Shown piece by piece: positions 49,671 through 57,365 of a stretch of DNA of 64,000 bases. The DNA lies in contig NZ_PPPU01000012.1 in the NCBI RefSeq assembly GCF_006483455.1, positions 62,001-126,000 on the forward strand, in the 5' to 3' direction. The notes below the pieces were generated by a model. It was not told the origin of the DNA, searched no databases, and was given only the letters and a program-made list of their open reading frames with translations. Each line of letters begins with the position of its first letter. The stretch's first letter is position 1. This DNA is from Methylomonas koyamae (lineage in GTDB: Bacteria; Pseudomonadota; Gammaproteobacteria; Methylococcales; Methylomonadaceae). Made by a program: the position numbers and the translations under genes.

Positions 49671-49922
49671 CCTCGCTGGCGCGAGGGATCGTTTAGAAGT
49701 CGGGTTTCGGCCCGACAGCCGAGTGACTTTTCTTTGCTTGGCCAAAGAAAAGTCACCAAAAGAAAGGCCACCCGGATGCCGCTTTGATCCTGCGCTCCGC
49801 AGTGTTTATCGAGGGCCGGCAGAACGGGCTTCCCAGCCCCGCCGCCGCCGCGCCGCATCCCTGCGGCGCCCCTTCGGGCTGTACTCGATAAACACTGCGG
49901 TGCTCGGCGCGGCATACGGGAA
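49671..49922 (+). repeat. Multi-hairpin repeat element, copy A
   Basis: About 250 bases contain a series of inverted repeats: CCTCGC/GCGAGG (49671-49686), GTCGGG/CCCGAC (about 49700-49717), a 14-base stem GTGACTTTTCTTTG/CAAAGAAAAGTCAC (49723-49756), a 17-base arm CCGCAGTGTTTATCGAG (49797-49813) with its complement CTCGATAAACACTGCGG (49884-49900), and inside it GGGCT/AGCCC and GCGCCGCA/TGCGGCGC. A conserved segment CCAAAAGAAAGG ... CCCGGATGCCGCTT ... CTGCGCTCC joins them. It has no coding character. A second copy in reverse orientation is at 50066-50310. Confidence 0.8.
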
Positions 49923-50065
49923 TGAGTCGGTGTTGTTGGTGCGATGAGTTTGTTTTTAAGTATGTCGGGTTTAGCTTCCGGCGGAAGCCTTGATGAAACC
50001 ATTTTAAATCAAAATGTTAGGCTTCTATGGGCTCAAATCGGTTTTGAAATGCGCGTTGGGGTTTC

Positions 50066-50310
50066 TCCCGTTTGCCGCGCCGAGCACCGGAGCTTTTGGA
50101 CGGACCAGCCCGTTAGGGGCGCCGCAGGGAAGCGGCGCGTTGCCGAAGGGGCAGGAGCCCCTTTCGGCAACCCCGTTCAAAAGCGAGGAGCGCAGGGAAT
50201 AAGCGGCATCCGGGCCGCCTTTCTTTTGGATACTTTTCTTTGGCGGAGCAAAGAAAAGTATCTCGCCTTCGGGTGCGAGAACCCGATTAAAACAGCTTCG
50301 CGGTAGCGAA
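50066..50310 (-). repeat. Multi-hairpin repeat element, copy B (inverted)
   Basis: Read on the minus strand this matches copy A in order. It has TTCGC/GCGAA (50310-50297), TCGGGT/ACCCGA, GATACTTTTCTTTG/CAAAGAAAAGTATC (50262-50229), the conserved CCAAAAGAAAGG ... CCCGGATGCCGCTT ... CTGCGCTCC, long arms GCTTTTGAACGG/CCGTCCAAAAGC (50184-50173 and 50103-50092), inner hairpins and the end segment GGTGCTCGGCGCGGCA. Stem sequences differ from copy A at most positions but remain paired. The gap between the copies (49923-50065) shows no gene. Confidence 0.8.
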
Positions 50311-50342
50311 ACCATGTTCAATATTGAATTGCGGAACCCACT

Positions 50343-50960
50343 ATGAGCGTCAAAGAAAAAATCCTAAAACAGCTCGCCGAGAACCCGGTGATTATTTATA
50401 TGAAAGGCGTGCCCAGCGCGCCGGAGTGCGGGTTTTCCGCCAAGGCGGTGGGGATACTGAACGAAACCAAGATTCCTTACGCCTACGTCAACGTGCTGCA
50501 ATCGCCGTTCATCCGCGAGAAATTGCCGTCGATTTCGCGCTGGCCGACTTTTCCGCAATTGTTCGTCAAAGGCGAGCTGGTCGGCGGGGCCGATATCGTC
50601 GAGGCGATGCATAAGGACGGCAGCCTGTTGCCGTTGCTGCAAACCGCCGTTCAGCCTGCCGCCGGAGCAGAACCGAGCCAAACCATCACTCATTCCGAAG
50701 TGGAGGCGCTGATTTTGGCCGAGTATCCGGGAGCAACCATCGGTATCGAAGGCGTCGGCTGCGATTTGAGTATCAGCGTGGTCAGCGAGGCTTTCGCCGG
50801 CCAAACCATGATCAAACAACACCAGGGGGTGATGGCGACGCTGAGCGAGCCGCTGGCGAACGGCCGGCTGCATGCCGTGACCTTGAAAACCCATACCCCG
50901 GCCGAATGGGCCGCACAACAACCGGCTGCCAACCCCGGTTTGTTGCAGATTCAGCTTTAA
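50343..50960 (+). CDS. Monothiol glutaredoxin fused to a BolA domain
   Basis: The 205-residue product has an N-terminal Grx4-type domain with the active-site motif CGFS at 29-32 and PTFPQLFVKGELVGG. A linker (about 103-112) leads to a C-terminal BolA/YrbA-like domain (SEVEALILAEYPGATIGIEG, QTMIKQHQGVMATLSEPLAN, LHAVTLKTHTP). In most bacteria Grx4 and BolA are separate partners that bind a bridging 2Fe-2S cluster; here both are one chain. The neighbours point to Fe-S supply for nitrogen fixation. It lies 27 bases before nifF. Confidence 0.93.
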   Translation: MSVKEKILKQLAENPVIIYMKGVPSAPECGFSAKAVGILNETKIPYAYVNVLQSPFIREKLPSISRWPTFPQLFVKGELVGGADIVEAMHKDGSLLPLLQTAVQPAAGAEPSQTITHSEVEALILAEYPGATIGIEGVGCDLSISVVSEAFAGQTMIKQHQGVMATLSEPLANGRLHAVTLKTHTPAEWAAQQPAANPGLLQIQL

Positions 50961-50986
50961 TTTTTGGATAACACGGAGTAAGCACT

Positions 50987-51517
50987 ATGGCAAAAGTAGG
51001 CATTTTCTTTGGCACAGATACCGGTAACACCCGCAAATTCGCAAAGGCGATCGCCACTAAATTGGGCGATGTCGCGGACAAACCGGTCAACATTAATAAA
51101 GCCAGCGTCGACGATCTGTTGGCCTACGATGTGTTGATCGTCGGCTCGCCGACTTATGGCGAGGGAGAATTGCCGGGCTTGAGCGCCGGCCATGATAACG
51201 AGAGTTGGGAAGAGTTCCTGCCAACCCTGGGTGGTGCCGACTTCTCCGGTAAAACCGTCGCCCTGTACGGGCTAGGCGACCAGGAAGGTTATCCCGGCCA
51301 TTTCGTCGACGCGCTGGGCTTTTTATACGACGCCTTTGCCGATGCCGGCGCCACCATCGTTGGCATGACCAGCCCGGAAGGTTACAACTTCAAAAAATCC
51401 AAGGCACTATTGGGCGATCAGTTTGTTGGTTTGGCTTTGGACGAAGACAACCAAAAGGAACTCAGCGAAGGTCGCTTGAACGCCTGGCTGGAATCGATCG
51501 CGTTGGCTTGGGCCTAG
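50987..51517 (+). CDS. nifF: Flavodoxin NifF
   Basis: The 176-residue product has the long-chain flavodoxin fold: the FMN phosphate loop GTDTGNTR (9-16), SPTYGEGELPG, and the GLGDQEGYPGHFVDALG segment. In diazotrophs NifF passes electrons to the Fe protein. The extra loop of long-chain members is present at about 120-145. It follows the Grx-BolA gene by 26 bases and has a GGAG site. The acidic surface (EDNQKELSEG) is typical. Confidence 0.95.
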   Translation: MAKVGIFFGTDTGNTRKFAKAIATKLGDVADKPVNINKASVDDLLAYDVLIVGSPTYGEGELPGLSAGHDNESWEEFLPTLGGADFSGKTVALYGLGDQEGYPGHFVDALGFLYDAFADAGATIVGMTSPEGYNFKKSKALLGDQFVGLALDEDNQKELSEGRLNAWLESIALAWA

Positions 51518-51529
51518 TTTGAGCTTGCC

Positions 51530-51973
51530 ATGATCGAAGAAGCGGCCGTCGTCACCCGCATCGGCACAGACGGCCGAACCTGGATCAAAAGCCTGCAAAG
51601 CAGTGCCTGCAGCGGCTGTATGCAACAGCCGTCCTGCGGCACTGCGACGTTGGCGAAAGTCTTGCCTAAACGCGAATTTGCGGTCGATTCCGATATTGCG
51701 CTGCAAGCAGGAGACCGGGTCGTGGTTGCGATCGACGACGGCCATTTGTTGTTGACGTCTCTGGTTTTGTATTTGGCGCCGCTACTGTTCATGCTAGGCG
51801 GGGTTGGGTTGGCCCAGGCTTGGCTGCCTTCGCCGGACAACACCGAATATCTTCCCGAAATTGCCTTAATCAGCCTACTAAGTGGATTTGCGCTAATCCA
51901 CCGTTGCCAGAATCTGTTATTGCTGCACCTGTGCTTCAAACCGCAAATCGTGAAAAAGCTGCCCGCCGCATGA
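51530..51973 (+). CDS. RseC/MucC family membrane protein
   Basis: The 147-residue product starts MIEEAAVVTRIGTDGRTWIK, has four cysteines in SACSGCMQQPSCGTAT, and two membrane helices (about 75-100 and 107-130). This is the RseC/MucC pattern, linked in other bacteria to electron transfer to SoxR or to sigma-E control. In diazotrophs members near nifF or rnf may help deliver electrons. It follows nifF by 12 bases. Confidence 0.83.
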   Translation: MIEEAAVVTRIGTDGRTWIKSLQSSACSGCMQQPSCGTATLAKVLPKREFAVDSDIALQAGDRVVVAIDDGHLLLTSLVLYLAPLLFMLGGVGLAQAWLPSPDNTEYLPEIALISLLSGFALIHRCQNLLLLHLCFKPQIVKKLPAA

Positions 51974-51982
51974 CGGCGCGGT

Positions 51983-51998
51983 TGTCGGATCGGCCACA
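51983..51998 (+). promoter_or_regulatory. NifA upstream activator sequence before the mod genes
   Basis: TGT at 51983 and ACA at 51996-51998 are separated by ten bases (CGGATCGGCC). It lies about 115 bases upstream of a sigma-54 promoter. Confidence 0.7.
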
Positions 51999-52113
51999 AT
52001 CTCCAGGTTTTGGTGTCGGCTTGTCGTAAATCTGCACTGAAATATTCCGCTAATCATTCCAGTCTCGCCGGCAAATCCGCATTAGACCTTGTGTTTCGTA
52101 AGGTTATATCCAT

Positions 52114-52127
52114 GGCATTGATATTGC
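52114..52127 (+). promoter_or_regulatory. Sigma-54 promoter before the membrane peptide and modBC
   Basis: ATGGCATTGATATTGCAG has GG at 52114-52115 and GC at 52126-52127, ten bases apart, within TGGCAT and TTGCA. The next gene starts about 100 bases downstream. Confidence 0.85.
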
Positions 52128-52226
52128 AGAGAAATCATCGAAAACCACTGGGCTTTCAAAAGGGCGACAGGCGAGTGCCAGCGCCTGCCGCCATTGTGTT
52201 TATGGCGATATCTTCGAGGTGATGAG

Positions 52227-52538
52227 ATGAGCGAAGTTGTTCTGGTTGGTTTGATCATGGTGATCGTCGCGGCATGCGCCTTTGCACCGTTGGGTTGTTT
52301 TTTGTCGGCTTACGCCAAAGCGAAGCAGACCGACGCCGACAAGCCGTTTGCCGATAGCGGCAAGACTGCGCCGGTGGTGCCGGAAGATTCGATTCTGAGA
52401 AGGCATTTTCTCGCGCAATTGCAAAGCGAGATCGAAGCGGCTTTGTTTCCGCGGCCTACCGATTCGATGCTGCAACGCCACTACGATAGTCTGGTAGCGG
52501 CCAAGGTCGAGAGTCGGCTGCAGGCTTTGATCAAGTAA
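52227..52538 (+). CDS. Small single-pass membrane protein upstream of modB
   Basis: The 103-residue product has one membrane helix (about 4-26, VVLVGLIMVIVAACAFAPLG) and a hydrophilic C-terminal part with two related short units (SILRRHFLAQLQSEIEAALF and SMLQRHYDSLVAAKVESRLQ). It stands where modA would be expected but shows no resemblance to a periplasmic binding protein. The NifA/sigma-54 promoter lies 100 bases upstream. A GAGGTGA site precedes the ATG. Function unknown. Confidence 0.65.
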   Translation: MSEVVLVGLIMVIVAACAFAPLGCFLSAYAKAKQTDADKPFADSGKTAPVVPEDSILRRHFLAQLQSEIEAALFPRPTDSMLQRHYDSLVAAKVESRLQALIK

Positions 52539-52551
52539 CATACTGCAATCC

Positions 52552-52596
52552 GGCGCCGATGCCGGGAGATTGGCCAGCGATCCCGACATCGGCGCC
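52552..52596. repeat. Inverted repeat between the membrane peptide and modB
   Basis: GGCGCCGATGCCGGGA and TCCCGACATCGGCGCC are 16-base arms with one mismatch, separated by 13 bases. The position within the operon suggests an attenuator or transcript-stabilising hairpin. No T-run follows. Confidence 0.55.
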
Positions 52597-52693
52597 GTTG
52601 TCGCCTTGCGCGACACCTGCCTTAACTATTTTCTGGCGTTGTTGCCTGTGATTTGGCGAGAATAAGCCCCATCCTGACTCGATTCTTTTACCA

Positions 52694-53380
52694 ATGCCCG
52701 ATTCTTCCGATTACGCCGCGCTGTGGCTGACTTTTAAGGTCGCCGGGCTTGCCACCTTACTGCTGTTGTTGGTCGGTACGCCATTGGCCTGGTGGCTGGC
52801 GCGTAGCCCTTCGCGCTGGAAGGGTGTCGTCAACAGTATCGTTGCCTTGCCTTTAGTGTTACCGCCCACCGTGCTGGGGTTTTACCTATTGATATTGATG
52901 GGGCCGGCCGGCGTCGTCGGCAAATTCACCCAGTGGCTTGGATTTGGCACGTTGCCGTTCAGCTTCGGCGGCTTGGTCACGGCATCGGTGTTGTATTCGC
53001 TGCCGTTTGTGGTGCAGCCCTTGCAGAATACCTTTGTCGCCATCGGCAGCGGACCGTTGGAAGCCGCCGCCACCGCCGGCGCCGGACCGCTGGACCGCTT
53101 TTTCTCGGTGGCGTTGCCGCTGGCCAAATCGGGGTTCCTGACCGCCGGCATACTCGGCTTCACCCATACTGTCGGCGAATTCGGCGTGGTGCTGATGGTC
53201 GGCGGCAATATTCCGGATAAAACCCGAGTGGCGTCGGTACAGATCTACAATCATGTCGAGGCCCTGGAGTACGGCCAAGCCCATTGGCTGGCCGGCGGTT
53301 TGTTGATCTTTTCGTTTCTGGTGTTGTTGGTTTTGTACAGTACTAAACATACCCAGCCTTTGAGTCAGTCCGCCAAATGA
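52694..53380 (+). CDS. modB: Molybdate ABC transporter permease ModB
   Basis: The 228-residue product has about five membrane helices and the permease EAA loop EAAATAGAGPLDRFFSVALPLAKSG. VLPPTVLGFYLLILMG and GFTHTVGEFGVVLMVGGNIP are typical of ModB. It imports molybdate with ModC. Molybdenum is required for the FeMo-co of nitrogenase. Its stop overlaps the start of modC by four bases. Confidence 0.94.
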   Translation: MPDSSDYAALWLTFKVAGLATLLLLLVGTPLAWWLARSPSRWKGVVNSIVALPLVLPPTVLGFYLLILMGPAGVVGKFTQWLGFGTLPFSFGGLVTASVLYSLPFVVQPLQNTFVAIGSGPLEAAATAGAGPLDRFFSVALPLAKSGFLTAGILGFTHTVGEFGVVLMVGGNIPDKTRVASVQIYNHVEALEYGQAHWLAGGLLIFSFLVLLVLYSTKHTQPLSQSAK

Positions 53381-54459
53381 ACGCGTCCGAATTGATCGCT
53401 CGTTTCCAACTCAACTACGGCGGATTCGCGTTGAATGTGGACTTGAATTTGCCGGCGGCCGGCGTGACAGTGTTCTACGGCCATTCCGGGTCGGGCAAAA
53501 CCACGTTGCTGCGCTGTATCGCCGGTTTGGAGCAGGCGCCGCAGGGTTATCTGCGTGTCGGCGATACCTTGTGGCAGGACAGCGAGCGCGGCCTGTTTCT
53601 GCCGACCCACCGGCGTAACCTGGGTTATGTGTTCCAGGATGCCAATTTGTTTCCACATCTGAGCGTGCGCGGCAATCTGGATTATGCGGTCCGGCGCATG
53701 CGTTGCCGGGAAGGCAAAATTTCGCTGGAGCAGGCCATCGAATTATTGGCGATTGCGCCGTTGCTGGCGCGCATGCCGGGGCGCCTGTCCGGCGGCGAGC
53801 GGCAGCGGGTGGCGATCGCCCGCGCTTTGGCGGCCAGTCCCGACATCTTGTTGATGGACGAACCGCTGGCGGCATTGGACGAAGAACGCAAGCAGGAGTT
53901 TTTGCCCTATCTGACCGGCCTGCAGCAAAACCTGCGGATTCCGATTCTGTACGTCACCCATTCCCGGCACGAGGTCAATCGGCTGGCTGACCACTTGCTG
54001 GTGATGGCGGCCGGTAAAGCCGTGGCCTGCGGACCGCTGGCCGAGACATTGACCCGGCTGGACGGGCCGCTGGCCGCGGACCGGATGGCGGCCAGCGTCT
54101 GGCAGGGCCGGCTAGTGAGCCACGAAGCCGACTACCATCTGAGTCATGCCGAATTTGCCGGCGGCAATCTCAGTCTGCCCTACCTGGATGCCGCGCCGGG
54201 CAGCCCGGTACGGATCAGAATTTATGCGCGCGACGTCAGCATCGCGCTGCAACCGCCCCAGGCTTCCAGCATCTTGAATATATTGCCGGCCGAAGTACGC
54301 GCGGTCGCGGATCTGGGCCAGGGCCAAAGCGTTGTGCAATTGGCGGCCGGAGGCGAAATTCTGCTGTCCCACATCACCCAAAAATCGGCGGCGTTGTTGA
54401 ACCTGCGACCGGGGATGCCGGTGTTTGCCCAGATCAAAGGCACCTCTATCGTCGGTTGA
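53377..54459 (+). CDS. modC: Molybdate ABC transporter ATPase ModC
   Basis: The 360-residue product has Walker A GHSGSGKT at 35-42, the ABC signature LSGGERQR, Walker B LLMDEPLAALD and the H-loop THSRHE. The C-terminal third is a TOBE/MOP-type molybdate-sensing domain (SSILNILPAEVRAVADLGQG). It powers ModB. A binding protein (modA) is not in the window. Confidence 0.94.
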   Translation: MNASELIARFQLNYGGFALNVDLNLPAAGVTVFYGHSGSGKTTLLRCIAGLEQAPQGYLRVGDTLWQDSERGLFLPTHRRNLGYVFQDANLFPHLSVRGNLDYAVRRMRCREGKISLEQAIELLAIAPLLARMPGRLSGGERQRVAIARALAASPDILLMDEPLAALDEERKQEFLPYLTGLQQNLRIPILYVTHSRHEVNRLADHLLVMAAGKAVACGPLAETLTRLDGPLAADRMAASVWQGRLVSHEADYHLSHAEFAGGNLSLPYLDAAPGSPVRIRIYARDVSIALQPPQASSILNILPAEVRAVADLGQGQSVVQLAAGGEILLSHITQKSAALLNLRPGMPVFAQIKGTSIVG

Positions 54460-54560
54460 CTCAGGATTGCGGCCGTTTTCGGCGTAGCGGGCGCTGTGTT
54501 GGCTGCAGAAATCGGCTACTCTTTGCCGAAGTTTTCGACGACGGCGGTCACGAGGTAGCG

Positions 54561-56237
54561 ATGGAAGAGGATAAAACCGTACTGATGAATGCGAAGCCGG
54601 GGGCCGCGCAGGCCGATTTGGACCGAACTCTGCTGGTCGGCACCAGCAGGCTGGCCGTCAGTGTGTTGGATGCTTCCGGCCGCGCCGTCGCCGATTTTGC
54701 CTTTGCCAAGGATTTTCGCGTCGGCCGTTCCGCCGACAACGAGGTGGTGATCCAGGATCCGTCGGTCAGCCGGCACCATTGCGAAATCAAATTCAGCGGC
54801 GGCGCCTGGTGGCTGTTTGACCTCAACAGCAGCCACGGCGTCTATCTGGAGGGGCTGCGGGTTTCGGGCAAGCTCAAATTGGCTTTGCCGGCGACGGTCG
54901 GTTTCGGCCCGGCGGCGTTCGTTTTGAAACTCAGCGACCCCGCCGCCCAGCAAAAGCCGATATTGCCGCAACCCGGCGCCGCAGCAATCGCCCAAGTCGA
55001 GCCGCAACCGCAGCAGCATAGCCAATCCCGCCCGCAATTAACGCCCGAGCAAATCCGTAATCGGCTATTGTCCGAACAGGAGTCGGAAGACATGGGCGAC
55101 TACACCCGGATGGTGCGCGGCTTCATCCGCGAGGACCGCACCGTTCGCACCAAAAGCTACAAGAAATGGATCTGGTCGCTGGCCGGATTGTTGGTGCTGG
55201 TGGCCGGTTTGGCGGTGTATCAGCGGTTTGCGCTGGACAACGCCCGGGCGCTGGCGATCAACATGTTCTACGACATCAAGACGCTGGAAGTCAGCCTGTC
55301 GCAAGCCGACATTCGGCTGGAGCAAAGCGCGGAGACCTTGGTGCAAACCCTGGCCGCGGTCAACGACGAAAAGATGCGGGTGTCGCAGGAAAGGATCAAG
55401 GAAGAGCAATTGCGAATCCAACAGGAAAAGAAACGTCTGGCGGAAGAACGTGAGCGCTTGAAGGCGATGAAAGTCAAATACCAGGCCTATCTGCAACAAA
55501 TCGATTTTCTGCGGCTGAGTTTTCCGAGCGACGAGGAATACGAGCGGGAACTGGTGACGCGGGTGGCGCGCGGTTTCGGCGAAAGCGAGCTGGAGGTACC
55601 GGAAGAGTTCGTGGCCAAGGTCAAGCAGTACATCGACAGCTGGAAAAACAGTTCCCGTCTGCAATTGGCGATTCGTAACCTGGAAGCCAACCAATATGCG
55701 CCTATCGTGCTGAGCGAGCTGGAAAAGGAAGGCTTGCCGGCTTACTTTTTGTATTTGCCGCTACAGGAAAGCAATTACGACAGCAAAGCCGTCGGTCCGG
55801 AAACCCGCTTCGGCATCGCCAAGGGCGCCTGGCAGTTTCTGGCGAGCACCGGCCAGGATTACGGCTTGGCGCCGGGGCCGTTGGCTAATACCCGCGATTA
55901 CGACGAGCAGGACGCCCGTTTCGATTTCAACCAGGCAACCCGCGCCGGTGCCAAGTACTTGAAGTACATCTACGGCACCCAGGCCCAGGCCTCCGGCTTG
56001 TTGGTCATGGCCAGTTACAACTATGGCCACAACAAAGTGCGCAGCATGGTGGAAAACATGCCGGACAATCCGCGCGACAAGAACTTCTGGAAATTCATCC
56101 AGCAATACGAGATACCGGCCGAGACTTACGATTACGTGTTTTACATCGTCTCCGCGGCCGTGATCGGCGAAGACCCGAAGCATTTCGGCTTCGATTTCAA
56201 ACCGCCGTTGCTGGCGGCGATGCCGGTACCGGGCTAG
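54561..56237 (+). CDS. FHA domain protein with membrane helix and a C-terminal lytic transglycosylase
   Basis: The 558-residue product has an FHA domain at about 50-115 with the conserved GRS and SRHH motifs (FRVGRSADNEVVIQDPSVSR). Two N-terminal threonine motifs resemble kinase targets (EDKTVLM, LDRTLLV). A membrane helix at about 197-217 and a coiled coil (about 240-340) follow. The C-terminus is a GH23/MltD-type lytic transglycosylase with E in LPLQESNYDSKAVGP, GAWQFLASTGQDYGL and MASYNYGHN. The FHA domain would be in the cytoplasm and the enzyme in the periplasm. It follows modC by about 100 bases in the same orientation. The ATG at 54561 follows GAGG. Confidence 0.82.
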   Translation: MEEDKTVLMNAKPGAAQADLDRTLLVGTSRLAVSVLDASGRAVADFAFAKDFRVGRSADNEVVIQDPSVSRHHCEIKFSGGAWWLFDLNSSHGVYLEGLRVSGKLKLALPATVGFGPAAFVLKLSDPAAQQKPILPQPGAAAIAQVEPQPQQHSQSRPQLTPEQIRNRLLSEQESEDMGDYTRMVRGFIREDRTVRTKSYKKWIWSLAGLLVLVAGLAVYQRFALDNARALAINMFYDIKTLEVSLSQADIRLEQSAETLVQTLAAVNDEKMRVSQERIKEEQLRIQQEKKRLAEERERLKAMKVKYQAYLQQIDFLRLSFPSDEEYERELVTRVARGFGESELEVPEEFVAKVKQYIDSWKNSSRLQLAIRNLEANQYAPIVLSELEKEGLPAYFLYLPLQESNYDSKAVGPETRFGIAKGAWQFLASTGQDYGLAPGPLANTRDYDEQDARFDFNQATRAGAKYLKYIYGTQAQASGLLVMASYNYGHNKVRSMVENMPDNPRDKNFWKFIQQYEIPAETYDYVFYIVSAAVIGEDPKHFGFDFKPPLLAAMPVPG

Positions 56238-56276
56238 CGCCGCCGCTCGATCCGCGCCGCCAGCGCCGATCGGCGA

Positions 56277-57131
56277 TCAGGCGGCGACGGCCGCAGCCTG
56301 CACCGATTGGAGGAAGTCCTGGACGTCGGCGTTGATCAGTTCGAAGCCCATCCGTTCGCTGAAACGTTTTTCTTTATCGGTCGGATTTTTGCGCAAAAAC
56401 CAGCCTTTCGGCTCGGTCGCACCGTAAACGATGTCGCTCATCACCATCCGCTCCGAGTCGCGGTTCAACGGTAAACCGATCAGCAGGTACTTTTTGCCTT
56501 TACGGTATTCCTTCAGAAAATCCGGAATCGCAAAGCCGCCCATCAATTCGGTAATGTAATCAACGTAATCGGCATCCGAGGCGATATAGTTGGCTTCCGG
56601 TTTCGGTGTGCCCATCGGCTTGAATAGGACCGGCAGGTTTTTGTCGACCTGCTCCTGGCTGACCTCGAAATAGCCGCTGCCGTCGTAGTGGTAAATTCTG
56701 AAACGGAACGCGGTACCGACGATGCGGGCAACGCCGACGATCAGAGTGTGTTCCTCGTCGGCGTAACTGTCCTGCAACTGGGTGTCGCGGTTGATATCGA
56801 TCACGTACTTCGGCCGCCATTCCTGCAGCCAATCGTGCAGTGCGGCGCGGGTGTATTGCGCCTCGCCGTAGGTTTTATTCAGAAATTGAGTCAGAAAGTT
56901 GCGGCCGCGTTTCAATTCCTGGTTCATCGCGGCCCGCGGAAATTCGTACATCAGCTTGGGAGCCATCGGTTTGCCGCCGTTCATTGCCAGAATCAGGCTG
57001 TCGCTGTCGGCCGGCATCGGCTCCCGGGTCAGCTTGTTTTGAGCGTCGAACAAGACGCCCGGCCCCAGGTACGGGATGACTTGGTTGTCGTACAAGCCGC
57101 TTAAAATTTCGGAAAACACACTGTTGGACAT
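56277..57131 (-). CDS. SIR2-like protein associated with nif
   Basis: The 284-residue product starts MSNSVFSEILSGLYDNQVIP with YLGPGVLFDAQ, the N-terminal glycine loop seen in SIR2-like proteins, and contains NFLTQFLNKTYG and the acidic HYDGSGYFEV. SIR2-like domains bind NAD; in several diazotrophs a gene of this type sits in or near nif clusters with no assigned role. The region upstream carries a NifA site and a sigma-54 element on the minus strand, so it is very likely expressed with nitrogenase. The alternative ATG at 57143 adds four residues. Confidence 0.75.
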   Translation of the reverse strand: MSNSVFSEILSGLYDNQVIPYLGPGVLFDAQNKLTREPMPADSDSLILAMNGGKPMAPKLMYEFPRAAMNQELKRGRNFLTQFLNKTYGEAQYTRAALHDWLQEWRPKYVIDINRDTQLQDSYADEEHTLIVGVARIVGTAFRFRIYHYDGSGYFEVSQEQVDKNLPVLFKPMGTPKPEANYIASDADYVDYITELMGGFAIPDFLKEYRKGKKYLLIGLPLNRDSERMVMSDIVYGATEPKGWFLRKNPTDKEKRFSERMGFELINADVQDFLQSVQAAAVAA

Positions 57132-57171
57132 GTCGCGCCCCATCAAGGATAGTAAAGGATACTGGGGGAAA

Positions 57172-57185
57172 GCAAAATTCAATCC
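57172..57185 (-). promoter_or_regulatory. Sigma-54 promoter of the SIR2-like gene
   Basis: On the minus strand TTGGATTGAATTTTGCT has GG at 57185-57184 and GC at 57173-57172 with ten bases between and a full TTGC. The -24 half (TGGAT) departs from TGGCA, so it is a weaker match than the others. It lies about 40 bases before the ATG. Confidence 0.65.
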
Positions 57186-57282
57186 AATTTTTCCGGTTTG
57201 GCGGCAGGCCTTGTCCGGCGAGGCTTTCGGCTGCCACCGGTCGGGAAGGCTAAGGCAACAACCGCATAAATTTCAGTGAATT

Positions 57283-57298
57283 TGTCGGACATGCGACA
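57283..57298 (-). promoter_or_regulatory. NifA upstream activator sequence of the SIR2-like gene
   Basis: TGT-N10-ACA (TGT at 57283, ACA at 57296, spacer CGGACATGCG) lies inside an 8-base inverted repeat ATTTGTCG/CGACAAAT. It is about 105 bases upstream of the sigma-54 element on the minus strand. Confidence 0.72.
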
Positions 57299-57365
57299 AA
57301 TCCGGTTTCAGGAAATCGTTGTGGCCGGCAAAGCCGGTGGCGGCCGTTCGGGCCGCCGGATGCGC

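Noticed and set aside
49723..49947. Short open frame across repeat element copy A
   Set aside because: The translated sequence comes from hairpin DNA; it is the type of spurious short protein produced by this repeat family.
52597..52693. Molybdenum cofactor riboswitch or ModE site before modB
   Set aside because: No conserved aptamer pattern or ModE half-sites could be identified; the sigma-54 element upstream explains expression.
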